Of a DNA stretch of 64,000 nucleotides, positions 10,224 through 21,183 are shown piece by piece. The notes beneath the pieces are model-generated. The model saw only the letters and a list, made by a program, of their open reading frames with translations, was not told the DNA's origin and searched no databases. The DNA is from Saprolegnia diclina VS20 (lineage: Eukaryota; Oomycota; Saprolegniomycetes; Saprolegniales; Saprolegniaceae). The stretch's first letter is position 1; every line of letters begins with the position of its first letter. Where the stretch lies: assembly GCF_000281045.1 (NCBI RefSeq), contig NW_008246070.1:1109274-1173273 (forward strand), read 5' to 3'. The translations under genes and the position numbers were made by a program.

Positions 10224-11573
10224 CTACTGCCCGTCCTTGAGTCGCTTTTCGACTTCACGCAAAATCTTGACGCGATGGAGCCGGACCTCGATGCCAAGTT
10301 CTTGGAGGTCCTGGTCCGTGCTGACCTATGCACCACGTCGATTTTGACGGCCAAGTGCCAACGCGTGACGTACGGCAAGGAGCGGTCCGTCAATGCCCAT
10401 TGCCTTGAGCTTCTCGGCGCACGCGTCGAGGCCGAGGTCTTTTACAAACGCAAAGACTTGCGCTTCGTTCATCGCGTCGAGCGCCGGCACCGCTGGCTCG
10501 GGCTCACGGCGCGCGAGAGCTGCGACGAGCTCGTCCCGCATTTTTTGGTCTTGCGCAACGACCTCGTGGAGCTCGTCTCGAATCTGCGGCCGCGGTCGCT
10601 TGGCCTTGCTCGCTTGGAGCCGGTACGTCGCTTCTTGGCGCGTGAGCTCGTTGCGCCGCTGGAAGATCTCGCCCGAGACTGCTCGGAGACTATTGTTGAG
10701 CGCGCCGAGGTTGTTTTGGAGCATGCGCACTTTGCTCGGGAGTGTCGTCGCCTCGAGCTTGGCCGTGATCTCGGCCATGCGCTCCGATATGCTCGCTCGG
10801 TCGTCTTCGAGCGCACGGAGCTTGGCGCGACCGTGGTCAAGATGCACCTTCATGAGCATGAGCTTGTCGTGAGGCGCGAGGTCATGCGATTCCACCGGCG
10901 GCGTCGGTGTCACTTGCCCTTTTGGCGTCCGAGGGGTGCTCTGGGGTACTGTCTTTGCCGGCGTCGCGGCCTTTGTACGCTGCTGCAAGACGCCTTCGGC
11001 CAAGAGCACTTTGGACGCGCGGCATATCCGGTCCATGTCGATCCCGCCGATTTCGCTGCCCGCGAGCCGCGCCTTGGCGAGCATCGCAGGTTCGTCGAGA
11101 TCAAAGAGGCTGTCGGTGAGTGCAAACGGCGACAAGAACGGGTTGAGAGTGAGGTCGCCGTGGCAGTCGCGAAACATATCTGGGACGCTAGCAAAACTCG
11201 CCGTGTCGTCGACCATCTTGCTCAAGTAGTTGGAGTGCTTCCACAGAAAGGCCTGCCGTGGTGCGCCCTAGGATGCTCTGCAATAGAACAGGTTTTAATA
11301 TCGTGCGCGTACCAAGAGCGCGCGCCACTGCCCAATGCCCTCGACGACGTCCATCGATGCGCGCCGGTACTGCAGCGTGAGGTTACCGATGACCTTCCAC
11401 GGGCGCACCTTGCTGTGCGGGTCGTGGAAGTGGGGCGTCACTTGCAAGAGGGCCTCGAGGCACGTCTCGCGCTCGATGATCATGTGCACGACGCTACGCT
11501 CGAGGGCCATTTGCGCCGGATCGCCGCTCTGGCTCGCATAGATGATCGCCGTCGCCGGTCGCGCCTCGTGCAT
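10224..11573 (-). CDS. SAM-domain coiled-coil protein
   Basis: Three exons. Exon 1 starts at 11573 (MHEARPATAIIYASQSGD). It joins across an intron of about 60 nt to AFLWKHSNYLSKM and the long second exon. A last intron (acceptor near 10325) leads into STDQDLQELGIEVRLHR and the stop at 10224. The middle carries a Pro/Thr-rich linker (TPAKTVPQSTPRTPKG). A long coiled coil follows, with KVRMLQNNLGALNNSLRAV and RRNELTRQEATYRLQASKA. The C-terminus is a sterile alpha motif (VFAFVKDLGLDACAEKLK, GIDGPLLA, LQELGI), a domain known for oligomerisation or adaptor binding. The role is unknown; a scaffold is the likely type. It lies about 120 bp downstream of the CAMK-like kinase, on the same strand. Confidence 0.75.
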
Positions 11574-11690
11574 CGCGCTAAGTTTAGCTCTCGGTGTTAA
11601 TACAGAGCGATCACATTAATAGATTAGCAAATTATAGTACATAGAACACACGAGGTGCCTTCTTCCATCAAAGGCTGACAACGATTCTTT

Positions 11691-12722
11691 TCAGAGCGTA
11701 AACTCTTGGGCTTGGCGCCGCGGAAGGTACCCCGAGACGCGCTTCCAGAGCGGTTTGACGTACTTGTGAAACGCCGTCGAGCTGCGGCGAAAGCGCGGAT
11801 ACCGCATCGGCGGCGCCTCGACCGGCGTCTTTAATGGCAAGAACCACGGGTCGTCGAGAAGCTCGTCGGCCGTCGGACGGCACGTCGGCTCGACCACAAG
11901 CATGCGCTCGAGGCAGCGCTGCGCGTCGGTCGAGATGACGCTCCAAAAGTACGGGTGGTACCACATCGGCGGCCGCGAGAGCGGGCACATGCCTCGGAAC
12001 GTCTCACGGTCCGTGCCAAAGGGGAGGTTGCCCGTGATGAGTACAAACATGATGACGCCGATGCTCCAAATGTCGACGGGCGTCGAGTACGGCAAGCCCT
12101 TGGCAATCTCGGGGGCCGCGTACCCGGCCGTGCCGCACATATCGACGAGCGGCTTGGACGAGACTTTGGCGGCAAAGCCAAAGTCGGCCAATTTGATGTG
12201 CACGTCGCTCGCGTCGTCGACGAGGAGGACGTTCTCGGGCTTGAGGTCGCGGTGGATGACCTTGCGCGCATGGCAGTGGCGCACGGCCGTCAAGAGGTTG
12301 TAGACGAGCGCGCGCACCTTCTCCTCTGGGAACACGCCCTTCTTGTGCAGCCGGTCGTAGAGGTCGCCGCCGCGGACAAGCTCCATGACGACGTAGTACC
12401 CGTCCGACTCGACGAAAAAGTCGTGCACTGACACAATGCTGGGGTGCGCGAGGCTGCGCACGAATGCCATCTCGGCGTGCACGTCGCGGAGCTTGCACGC
12501 CTTCTTGATGCGCTTGACGGCTACGATCTCACCGGTCGCCCACGCCGTGGCCTTGTGCACGGTCGCATACGAGCCGTCGCCGAGCTGCTCGCCGAGGCTG
12601 TACGTCTCGGCAAAGCTACCGACGCGCGGTCCATTGTCGCCGTCGTCTGCTGCTGCTCGGTAGTGCATGGGTAAAGTGAACGTGCTGTATGCCCAGCGCG
12701 TCGAGATCCCCAAGCGGCCCAA
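11691..12722 (-). CDS. CAMK-type Ser/Thr protein kinase
   Basis: A single-exon protein of 343 residues, or 325 if translation starts at the second Met (12668, MHYRAAADDG). The kinase domain begins after a short N-terminus: LGDGSYATVHKA (Gly loop), VAVKRIKK (Lys), HRDLKPENVLLVDD (catalytic), DFGFAAKV (Mg), CGTAGYAAPEI and DIWSIGVIMFVLITG. The PDIWSxGV and RCLERMLVVEPTCRPTADEL features fit the CaMK/CDPK-like group. There is no EF hand, and no obvious calmodulin site beyond the basic, aromatic tail (FHKYVKPLWKRVSGYLPRRQ), which could be one. A CCAAT box lies 41 nt upstream of the first ATG. Confidence 0.88.
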   Translation of the reverse strand: MGRLGISTRWAYSTFTLPMHYRAAADDGDNGPRVGSFAETYSLGEQLGDGSYATVHKATAWATGEIVAVKRIKKACKLRDVHAEMAFVRSLAHPSIVSVHDFFVESDGYYVVMELVRGGDLYDRLHKKGVFPEEKVRALVYNLLTAVRHCHARKVIHRDLKPENVLLVDDASDVHIKLADFGFAAKVSSKPLVDMCGTAGYAAPEIAKGLPYSTPVDIWSIGVIMFVLITGNLPFGTDRETFRGMCPLSRPPMWYHPYFWSVISTDAQRCLERMLVVEPTCRPTADELLDDPWFLPLKTPVEAPPMRYPRFRRSSTAFHKYVKPLWKRVSGYLPRRQAQEFTL

Positions 12723-13642
12723 TCACCATGGACAGTTCAGTATCTTTGGTCCCTTCTATGCCATGATTGGTCAAAATCCGACCGAAATCGACTATGATTG
12801 GCACAAATGCGGTTCGCGCTATTGCAGTAATCTCGTGAAGCCACGTAGATCGCACCTTGCCGTTCGCTGGCGACTGCCCGAGTCAGCTGTAAGCAACCGT
12901 ATAATCCCCTTCCACGCAGCTCCCTCTTGCGGCCAAAAGAACCCACGTCCAAAACGGCCCTGCTCCTTGTACTAGCGCGGACCGACCATTCTATCAGTCG
13001 GCGCGACTGACCATGCATCCAAATATAAAAAAGGCGGTCGGTGGCGAGACGCAGCACCCCGCCGACGAGGTGCTTCCACCCGTTGACGTCTCCTGCTTCA
13101 GAAGTCGTGCAACGCTGCTTCAGGAGACGAGAAACGCTACACTTCAGGAGACTGCTTCACGAGACTGGACGCCAGATACAAGCGCAAGCATCTTTGATAC
13201 AAGCACCTAGTGCGTGCAGCGACACTTGCGTCGCGACACTGCTTTTGCGGCGTCTCGGGCATCGGCTCGGCGAAAGCCACGCATGTCGCATCACACTGGT
13301 CACGCAATGCGGACCCATTCCTGCAGACAGATCGAGAAATGCGCAGAGAGAGGCAGTTGGCGATCGTCGACTTGCGTTCGACCCAGAGACTGCAGCGCGG
13401 GAGAGTTCGGTTGTTACTGCGCAAGTGGCTGAACGACCACTGCCTGGCTATCAGATCGTAGCGTATCCGGACAATAAAAAAGAATGCGACGAGCTATTTT
13501 AATGGAATTTCGCAGCAATGACTATGTATGACGCTACAATCTTTTTCATTGCGTAATTTATTTCGCTGACGTAGCGTCGAAACCGGATGGCGCAGCGTGG
13601 AACTTCGAGCGTTCGAGGAACATAATCGCGAAGAAGGAGACC
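12723..13642. other. intergenic with CCAAT box and short degenerate repeat
   Basis: Divergent region between the CAMK-like kinase and the deoxyribosyltransferase-like gene. It holds the CCAAT element at 12763-12777. An AT stretch AAATATAAAAAA lies near 13020. Four loose copies of CTTCAGGAGAC lie at 13096, 13118, 13142 and 13155. A 65-codon frame at 13013-13210 spans the repeats and has no family resemblance. Confidence 0.4.
12763..12777 (-). promoter_or_regulatory. CCAAT box (shared 15-mer)
   Basis: The plus-strand word ATGATTGGTCAAAAT reads ATTTTGACCAATCAT on the gene strand, 41 nt upstream of the ATG at 12722. The identical 15-mer occurs upstream of the RDR gene at 59020-59034. CCAAT boxes are the known target of NF-Y; binding here is inferred. 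Confidence 0.5.
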
Positions 13643-15039
13643 ATGCACCACCCGCCACGACCCCGCGTCGACCGCAGCCGCAGCACGCCCGACGTCCGCT
13701 TCGTCGGCCACGTCGTCCGCGAAGCCCCGCCCTGCGTCATGCGCTCGTCGACGCTTCCGGCGATCTCCGAGCCGCTCGATCCGGTCCATGTCTTCCTCGG
13801 CGGCGTACGTAGCGACACCCAATTGGCGATGCATGACAGCCTCATGATCGTCGCCGCCTACTAGTCATGCAACCCCACGCGCTGGCGCCGCGACGTCGCG
13901 ATACCGATGCTAGACGAAGCTGGCGTGTCGTACTACAACCCGCAGGTCGATGAGTGGCACGAAGGGCTCATGGACCTCGAGGCGCAAGCCAAAGAGACAG
14001 GTACGGTGCTAACCGCACCTAATGCATCAACTACTTCTTGTCTAGCCACCATGGTGTTGTTTGTCATTGACAACCTCACGCGCGCGATTGTCTCGATCAA
14101 CGAGGCGGCCGAGTACATGTGCTGCGGCCGGCGGGTCGTGCTCGTCGTCCTGGACATGGAAGACGGCGTTCACATCGGCAACAAGGCGCTCACCGAGTAC
14201 GAGATCGCCGACTTGAACGCAGCGCGCGCGTGCTTGCGCCAGCACGTTTCGATGTACCCGCTCGTCAAGCTCTTCAAGTCCCTTGAGGAAGCTGTGACGT
14301 ACGTCATCTCGGAAGACCGCCTCGCCCCGCTCACGACCAACAAGGGCAATTCGCGCGTCCGGCCTAACCGCCTCCGGAAGCGATCGTCGCTCGTGCTGAG
14401 TCAGTGGCCCAAGAAGCCGCTGAATTCAAAGGTCTTTATGCGGTCGTGTTCGAGCAGCTCGATCATCGAGAGCGGAAGCAGCTCCGAAGACGAAGGCGAC
14501 GCCGAGTCACCGCCCACCAACCCGGCGCCGGTCAAGGAGTCGAGCCAGCGCTACATCTACCTCGGCGGGAACCTCCGCCACACGTCATGGCGCGCAAGTA
14601 CCGCGATCCCGATGCTGCAAAAGGCGCTCGTGCCATACTACAGTCCCAGCGGCGACTTTCTCTGGGTCGCCAACGGCATCGAACACAAGTCGGACAAGAA
14701 CATGAAGCACTCGGCCGATCTCATTTTGATTGTGATCCCCAACAACTGCCGGTCGATCGCGTCGATGACCGACGCGCTCCTCCTCATCTGCAGGTATAGT
14801 TTTCCTACAAGGCAGATTCGACTTGAACGCTATGGCGTAGCGAGCGCGCGGTGTTGCTCGTGATCGAGCCCATGGTCGAAGGCACTTCGATGGAAGACGG
14901 CACGACGCCCATCGGCCGCGAGTTCCAGGACCTCCATCGCGCCCGCGCGTACCTCACCGAGACGGCCCGCCGCCACGACACCCACATCTTTGACGACGTG
15001 GCATCGGCCATCGACTTCATCCTGACCTACCACCACTAA
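13643..15039 (+). CDS. two-domain nucleoside 2-deoxyribosyltransferase-like protein
   Basis: Four exons. A 60-nt intron from about 13805 joins VHVFLGG to SCNPTRWRRDVAIPML; further introns lie near 14000-14045 and 14795-14840. The N-terminal domain reads FLGGSCNPTRWR, then GVSYYNPQVDEWHEGLMDLE and VLFVIDNLTRAIVSINEAAE. This is the pattern of the nucleoside 2-deoxyribosyltransferase-like family that also occurs in the animal protein Raw. A Ser-rich acidic linker follows. The second copy reads YLGGNLRHTSWRASTAIPML, then LILIVIPNNCRSIASMTDAL and ERAVLLVIEPM. It has lost the NPQVDEWH segment (SPSGDFLW instead), so it is probably non-catalytic. Nucleotide scavenging or signalling is possible, but the substrate is unproven. 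Confidence 0.8.
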
Positions 15040-15404
15040 GATCGTATTGGTCCGTCAGGGTTTAGGACTAGGTTCTTAAGTGTAGCTTGCTAAATGCACA
15101 GTATTGGTAGATACTGTACGGCTTTTCAAACGTTATCGGTCGCCTTGGAGACGTAGAATGTATCAACTGCAACGGGTTTGCGTCCGTCGAGCATCGCTCT
15201 CGCGCTGGCGGTGCAAGTACGATCTGCGACACTCGAGTCTTTTACCTTAAGCCGGGTCGCAAGATCAGGACAGCCGAAGAAAGAGCCAACGGTGAAGCAC
15301 TGCCATTTCATAATTACATGAAGAAGTCGCAGCCAGCGCCGTTGCGACAAAACCAAGATCGCCATCCGCATCGATGGCTATCCTAATTAGGCCGTGAGCC
15401 CAAA
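15040..15404. other. intergenic, no gene recognised
   Basis: Short gap between two plus-strand genes. A reverse frame at 15126-15371 has no recognisable domain. I see no regulatory motif. Confidence 0.35.
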
Positions 15405-16514
15405 ATGAAACGCTTCAAATCGGATTGCACGATGGCGACGGCGCGCGTGCTGAGCTTGAACGTCTTCATGCGCCCGCCGGGGATCGCGGGTCGCGGTGGT
15501 GACCACAAGGACCTGCGCTTGCGCTTCCTCAAGCAGAAGATCGCCGACTACGACATTGTGTGTCTCCAGGAGCTCTTCGTCGGCGGCTCGGGGCGGCAAC
15601 CCGACCTCGTTCGCTACGCCACGCAGTGCGGCCTGGCGCACCACGCCGGCTCGGTCTACCCATCTCTCTGGAGCCGCCAGCTTATGGACGGCGGCCTCTT
15701 GATTCTCTCCCGGTACCCGATCGTTCGCCATGACCAGTGGGTCTTTACGCAAGGGCGCGGCAGCGACGGCATCTGTGCCAAGGGCGTTGTGTACGCGCAG
15801 CTCCAAGTCGACGCTTCGTCGACGCTGCATGTCTTCACGACGCACACGCAGGCTGGCGAAGACGAAGCCGCGACTGCGATTCGCATGCACCAGCTGCGCG
15901 AACTCGCGGCCTTTGTGCATGCCACCTGCGCCTCGGTCGTGGACGACCCTATTCTCGTCGCGGGCGATTTCAACTTGGACGCACGCCACGACCCGATCTT
16001 CTCCCCGTCTTGCCATGCACCTCGCTTCCAACGATGCAAGGAAAGCGCCATGTACACGGCGCTTTGTGACATGCTCGAGCAACGCCGTTGGACGCTCGTC
16101 GACGCGCTGCCGCAGCACAGCGTCACGAACGGCAACGGCCATGGCTGCCTCCGCCATACGATGACCGATGAAGACGTGGATCGAACGGGCAAATGCATCG
16201 ACTACATCTTTCTTTTGCAGTCCCCGACGTGTCCGAGGAGAGTGGCTATCGCCTCCGCGGCCGTCGACCCGTGCATGATCTCGGACTCTCAGGATGGGAG
16301 ATGGCCGTTCTCCCACCTCTCAGACCACTGGGGGCTCGTGGCTACATTGCAGTTTCCCGCCTCCTCAACCCTAAACACCGCCACTGCCGTTTCGATGTCG
16401 GTGCATCAGGCGTACCCGCAGCCGCGCGCATGGCTCCTCAAGGCGGCGTCCGTGCTGCTTCTACTCGGTGGTGCCTGCCTGTGCACCGCCACTTTGGCCG
16501 CCCGACTTGCATAA
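15405..16514 (+). CDS. neutral sphingomyelinase-like phosphodiesterase (EEP fold), tail-anchored
   Basis: A 369-residue intronless protein of the endonuclease/exonuclease/phosphatase fold. Visible active-site blocks are LSLNVFMRPPG, DIVCLQELF (Mg-binding Glu), GGLLILSRYPI, TTHTQAG, VAGDFNLD, KCIDYIFLL and SHLSDHWGLVA (catalytic Asp-His). This order, and the CLQELF and THTQAG forms, match neutral sphingomyelinases (ISC1/SMPD2 type), which cut sphingomyelin or inositol-phosphosphingolipids to ceramide. The C-terminus has one hydrophobic segment (AASVLLLLGGACLCTATLAA), so the enzyme is probably membrane-held. The second Met (MATARVLSLNVF) is an alternative start. A DNase-type or inositol phosphatase role is less likely. 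Confidence 0.85.
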   Translation: MKRFKSDCTMATARVLSLNVFMRPPGIAGRGGDHKDLRLRFLKQKIADYDIVCLQELFVGGSGRQPDLVRYATQCGLAHHAGSVYPSLWSRQLMDGGLLILSRYPIVRHDQWVFTQGRGSDGICAKGVVYAQLQVDASSTLHVFTTHTQAGEDEAATAIRMHQLRELAAFVHATCASVVDDPILVAGDFNLDARHDPIFSPSCHAPRFQRCKESAMYTALCDMLEQRRWTLVDALPQHSVTNGNGHGCLRHTMTDEDVDRTGKCIDYIFLLQSPTCPRRVAIASAAVDPCMISDSQDGRWPFSHLSDHWGLVATLQFPASSTLNTATAVSMSVHQAYPQPRAWLLKAASVLLLLGGACLCTATLAARLA

Positions 16515-16861
16515 TCAAAACGAGTTGTGAGTCTTTGATTCATAGTACGCTACGTAAGAGCTTTTGGGACTGCGCCGGCTTGAGCTTTGTGAGCGACCGC
16601 AGCGACGGTGTACTCAACGCGCCGTTGAGGGACGTTAGCACGTCATGGCGCGTTGGTCTAGGCAGTAATCACCGTCACTTCTACAGAAGTAGAACTCGAT
16701 TTGCTCGTACATGGGCGCGGTCGCACAGCGGTCCAGCGGTCGCAACCCGTCGGGGACCGGCGATAAGGCGGCCATTGACGCACTCCATATCTCCCGCGGA
16801 TCAAAGCTCATGGGCGCTTCCATCGCTCGCGTTTGAAGCGAGCTCCGGCGACGTGCCGGCG

Positions 16862-18408
16862 TCAACGAGAGAACCGGTAAATCGTCGGCGAAGTCCCCGC
16901 CGCTCTCCGGGGGTCTAGGCACGATAAGATTCGTTTTGTCAAGTGCTCGCGTACAGAGCCGTCGTCATGGCGAGGCGGCAGCGCGTCTTCCACTTGCCAC
17001 AACGTTTCTAGCAGACGTGTCGCATAGTTCTTAGCCACAGCTTCATCCAAACCTGTGCGATTTCGAGCTGCACTTTGAGCTGCCGGTTCTCTTGCTTGAT
17101 CTCCTGCAGGACATTCTCGATGAATCTCTTTGATAGCAATGTACGAACCTCGATTGTCATGGTGAATTGACTGGTTGTTTCTTGTGTTTTCTCAGTCAAC
17201 TCCTAATTTCACACTCTGTCGTCAAATTTCGAGATACCAAGAAGTACGAGAAGAGCTTTTGCGGCTTTCTTGTCGGCCGCAAGTTGTGCTGTCTTGAGGC
17301 TTGAAATCTTACATTTGGTGTTGGCGCTGTCGCTGTTTCGTACGCCATTGTCGTACCTCTTTGAGCCGCAACGAGCTGCCTTTTTCCAAAATTTCATTTT
17401 CAACTTTCTACAAAAAGAACATTTGAGATGACTCCGATTGCATTTGCCCAATTCAACCATTTTGTGAAATTGATCGGCTTGGGCTTTGAAGCGGAGCATG
17501 AGGTTCTCAACACCAATGCTCTGCATCTGAAGCTCGTCTTTGAGCTTGGCGTTCGCGACCAGCGCATTCTAGAAACCAACATCATTGGGTTGATGGGCAA
17601 CGCTCTCGAATATCGACCTTGCTCTCCTCGGCCATCGCGTTGTAGGCCTTCTTGAGGTACTGCGCATCGAGTTCTTGGAGTGATTTCCGAAACGTCTAGC
17701 GCCATTTGTTGCCAAAACGAGCGACCACAAATCTGCAGCGTACCTGCTCGAGTGCCATCTTGTGATTGAACATGTCGAGGCGCATAGCATGAATCTCTTC
17801 TACGTGAATCTACGGGCGTGGTGCAGCGTCCTTCACAGCCAAAGGACCTTGTTTTCATCGGCGAGTTCTTGCACAAGCTCGTCGACGCGCGATCGCAACG
17901 TCGCGTTGGCCGCGTCCAGCGTGCAGCAAGCTTCCATGCGCACTTGGTAGTCACAGAGCTTAGCATTGAGCACCTACGACATACACATTTTGTTCTGCAT
18001 CAAATACCTTTTCAGTTGAAAGGACCTCGATGAGGTGGTCGGTCTCTTGCTTCTGCGTCACTTCCTTGTCCTTCATGACTTGCACGATGGCCTCGTGCTT
18101 TTCGATTTCGTTGGCGAGCGCGACTTCCATCGCTTGGAGCTGCTCGTGTTTGATCTGGTTTTCGCGCGTGAGGCGGTCGATGAGCTTGGCTTCTTCGCGG
18201 AGCTGGGCCTCGGCCTCCTCAAGCCGCCGCGCCAGGTCACTCGCCGTGCACCTTTTGGCTCAGGAACCCACATTCGAATGCAATACGAGAGAGGAAGGGC
18301 AGGCAGAAAGGATATTCGCCGGCCTCGTTGCCCGCCTTCTTCTTCTTGCCTCTAGCATGCGTCCATGAGCCAGCATCCGTCGACAGCGTTGTACTTTTTA
18401 GGGGGCAT
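16862..18408 (-). CDS. coiled-coil protein, probably ciliary (BBOF1/CFAP157-like)
   Basis: A many-exon gene with introns of about 30-50 nt. The proposed start at 18408 gives MPPKK, then a Lys-rich tract. Coiled-coil exons follow: SDLARRLEEAEAQLREEAKL, NQIKHEQLQAMEVALANEIE, QTFRKSLQELDAQYLKKAYN, NALVANAKLKDELQMQSIGV, RFKAQADQFHKMVE and FIENVLQEIKQENRQLKVQL. The block with ENAKLKDE-like and QSIG-like words resembles flagellar coiled-coil families such as BBOF1 or CFAP157; this is from memory and tentative. The exon joining the Lys tract to the first coil is not resolved. The C-terminus may end at 16862 or be spliced into a frame ending at 16635. It starts only 64 bp from the NEMP stop codon. 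Confidence 0.6.
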
Positions 18409-18472
18409 GGCCAAAAATGACGCTAAAATTAACTTGCCATTATTGCCTTTCGCTATACACAACGGTTGCCAA

Positions 18473-20601
18473 CTACTGAATCGCACAGCGCAACCACGAC
18501 GACCGCGTCAAGTGGTTGGGGCTGTTCTTCTCCGGGAGGTCTTCCGCGAGGTGGTCGCGGCCCTTGCGGAAGGCCTTGACGTTGTTCACGTTGCGACTCT
18601 TGACCTTGAGCGCCGCTTCCTTGTGCGTCTGGAGGTACAACTCCAGCTCTCGGAGCGCCTTTTGCGTTTCTGTCTGGGCCTGGACGGCAAACTCGTCCGT
18701 GGAGATGAGCGTCGTGTACGTGCCCGGCGTCTACCCATGTAAACATATTGCAAAAACAACAATTAAGAACTATCGTACCTCCGAGTAGTACCAAAAGTAG
18801 AGCACCTTGTACAAGGCTTGGAGCACCGACGAGAGGAGCGCCAAGAGCACCACCACGCACGACATGCTCGTCGACGACGTGCTCTGCAGAAGCAGCATCA
18901 CGCCAAACGCCTGGAGGCAGTACGCAAGGTGCTGCTGCGAACTCGGCAGCGCCAAATCCTACGGTATTCACACCCTGTTGGCACCGAATCAAATGTACTA
19001 AAACCTGCGTACCTCGAGCTCCATGCGACGAATATCGTCCAGGACGTCGTCGTCGTCGTGCTTGTCGGGGTTCGTGTCCATGGTCGTAATCGTCGCGAGC
19101 GCCGCCTCGCCGGGCGCCCACCACTGGAACCACCACACCATGATGCAGCCCATGAGCCCGAAAAAGAAGAAGTAGAGCTTCCCGAGGTGCGGGACGCCCA
19201 TGACGCTCTCACTGAGCCAAAACTGAAAGAGCAAGTCGAGCGCCTACGCACAGGTGAGCGATATTTGCAGCTGGAGGTGTGCATCCTACGTAGCGCATGG
19301 CGCGGTAGATGGTCGGGAGCAGCACGAGGCCGGTCACAGGAAACGCCATCGTCGTAAACAGCGACGCGCTTTGGAGAAAGCTGCCGCCGGGCAGCAAGCG
19401 CGCAGTGTTTTGCGCCTGCTTGTACATTTGGTACAAGAGGAGCGCAATCGAGCACACAATGCCAATGGCCGCGCCCAGCGCGTAGTGGAAGACGCGGTAC
19501 GTCGCCAGCGTCTCGGACGAAAAGTAGACAAGGAGCCCGAGCAGCAGGTTCTGCGCAAACGCCAAGTCGACATCTACACAGCAAATATATGCCTCTAGTC
19601 GATAGGACCGATGAGGGAGGTGTGCGTACAGGCCTTGGTCTCGAGCGTAAACTTGACTTGGGCGTTGGCGAGCAGGATACCCGACGTCGGGCCGTGCACC
19701 GTGATGCAAGGAAACTCATACGGACTCTTCTTGATAAAGCATTCGTCGGTCGAGCTGTCGCAGGGCAGCTCACAGCCGCCACGACAGCCCTCGCAGTACG
19801 ACGCTACAGCGTGTATCAGCACAGTGTTTGGCAGAAGAACGCCAAACGTACCGATATATTGGCCGAACAGGTTCAGGATGTACTGCAGCTTTTCCGAAAC
19901 GTGTTCTTGCAAATACGGTGTAAGGTCGAGGTTTTCGTAAATTTGGCACGGCGTCGAGATGGGACTGCAAGACGATTGGGACGGGGATCACCATGGCGTG
20001 GGGTAGTACCTCGTGTACGACAGTTGAAGCTGGTCGCGCGCTTTACTCGTGAGCTTGATGCGCAGGTCGCTCCATGTCCAGAGGAACGAACGGATCGGCG
20101 GCACGAGTTCCTACATGGCTGCATTCGCGGATCGCGCAAGAGTAGCATTAGCATACCTGGAGCTGCGTGATGTAGGCAGCGGCCATATCAGCAACGATGC
20201 GCGCTTCTTCGTATTGTCCAAGCCACTGGACAACGTATGGCTGCGACGGGCTAGGGACGTGTAAAGAAAGGCTTGGTGAGGCAGCATTATGGACCTCGTC
20301 AATGGCTCCATGCGGAAGCTCAGCGTCGCGTTCGGGTAGAAGCAATACGTCTTCTTCTCGCCATACTTGGTAAACTGGTAGCGGTAGACGTCGCCGTCGT
20401 CAAACCACGTCACGTTCGTGTTGGACGGCGAAGCCTCGGCCGCGCCCATCCAGTCTTCTTCCCACGAAGCATCTACACGCAAGAGGAGTTTGCATGAGCC
20501 TCGCCGGGAAAGGAGCATGTACATGTCGGAGCGACGGCGCTGTAGTACGTCAAGCCGGCAGAGGCCATGACGAGAAGCGGCAAGAGCGCTTGGGTCAGCA
20601 T
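18473..20601 (-). CDS. NEMP-family nuclear envelope integral membrane protein
   Basis: A multi-exon gene; the start at 20601 gives a signal peptide (MLTQALLPLLVMASAGLTYY). A lumenal beta-rich domain follows, with DGDVYRYQFTKYGEKKTYCF and YPNATLSFRMEPL, then FPCITVHGPTSGILLANAQV. About five membrane segments come next: DLAFAQNLLLGLLVYFSSET, HYALGAAIGIVCSIALLLYQ, SLFTTMAFPVTGLVLLPTIY, LYFFFFGLMGCIMVWWF and a later hydrophobic block. The order (signal peptide, lumenal domain with YPNATLS, NLLLGL then YxxG..iGIV) matches the NEMP/TMEM194 (DUF2215) family, which sits in the inner nuclear membrane. The cytosolic tail is acidic then basic (HDDDDVLDDIRRMELE). The assignment is by pattern; individual intron borders are approximate. 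Confidence 0.75.
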
Positions 20602-21183
20602 TGGACTTCTTGCGCTCGCGCTGCTTGAGCAAAATGTGAATTTTGAATTCGCCCAACCAAGTGGTTTAAAATACGGCTCGACCATTGGTTGAAATAGGAT
20701 CCTTTTCCGCAGGCTTTCGACCAATGAATAGAGGCGATCGGCACAGGCGGTTGGGCAGGCCGCATCTTTGCGATCTTCCAGCGCCCCTTCTCACGCGTCC
20801 AAAGCTGTCATCGTTGTGCAAGAACCAGTCGTGCGAGGTACTTGTACGCTGCAGGAGCAATGGTAGAGTGACGTGTGGCAACTGTTCGACCTGCTACGGG
20901 ACAGAACCTAGCGGCAAATGAATTGCGTGCGTCCTACCAGCAGTCATTTGAGGTGAACCATGAAGGCGACGACAACGTTGCAATAATGTTTGCCAGGGCT
21001 TTTCCACAAATCACCTCGCTCTCACGTCTCGTGTGTCCAGGTGTGAGTCTGGGTGTGAGTTGTATTTGATAGTGCAACTCTGGCAGCAGCTCGGTTAACG
21101 TGCAAGTAAACAGCGAATTGCTTGTCGACCTTACTAGGAGTACAAAAGACAATATTGTCATTCGCGTTACGAGTTGTACATTT
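20602..21183. other. intergenic, CCAAT-type box upstream of NEMP gene
   Basis: The inverted CCAAT word ATTGG at 20684-20688 lies 83 nt before the NEMP start codon. The rest holds only unconvincing short frames. Confidence 0.35.

Noticed and set aside
10215-11600. 461-codon forward frame opposite the SAM-domain gene
   Set aside because: Antisense of a coiled-coil gene; composition is Arg/Leu/Glu without any motif, while the minus strand shows exon joins and a SAM domain.
13041-13502. 153-codon forward frame with CTTCAGGAGAC copies
   Set aside because: Starts at a non-ATG codon, is low in structure and spans degenerate repeats; no exon signals.
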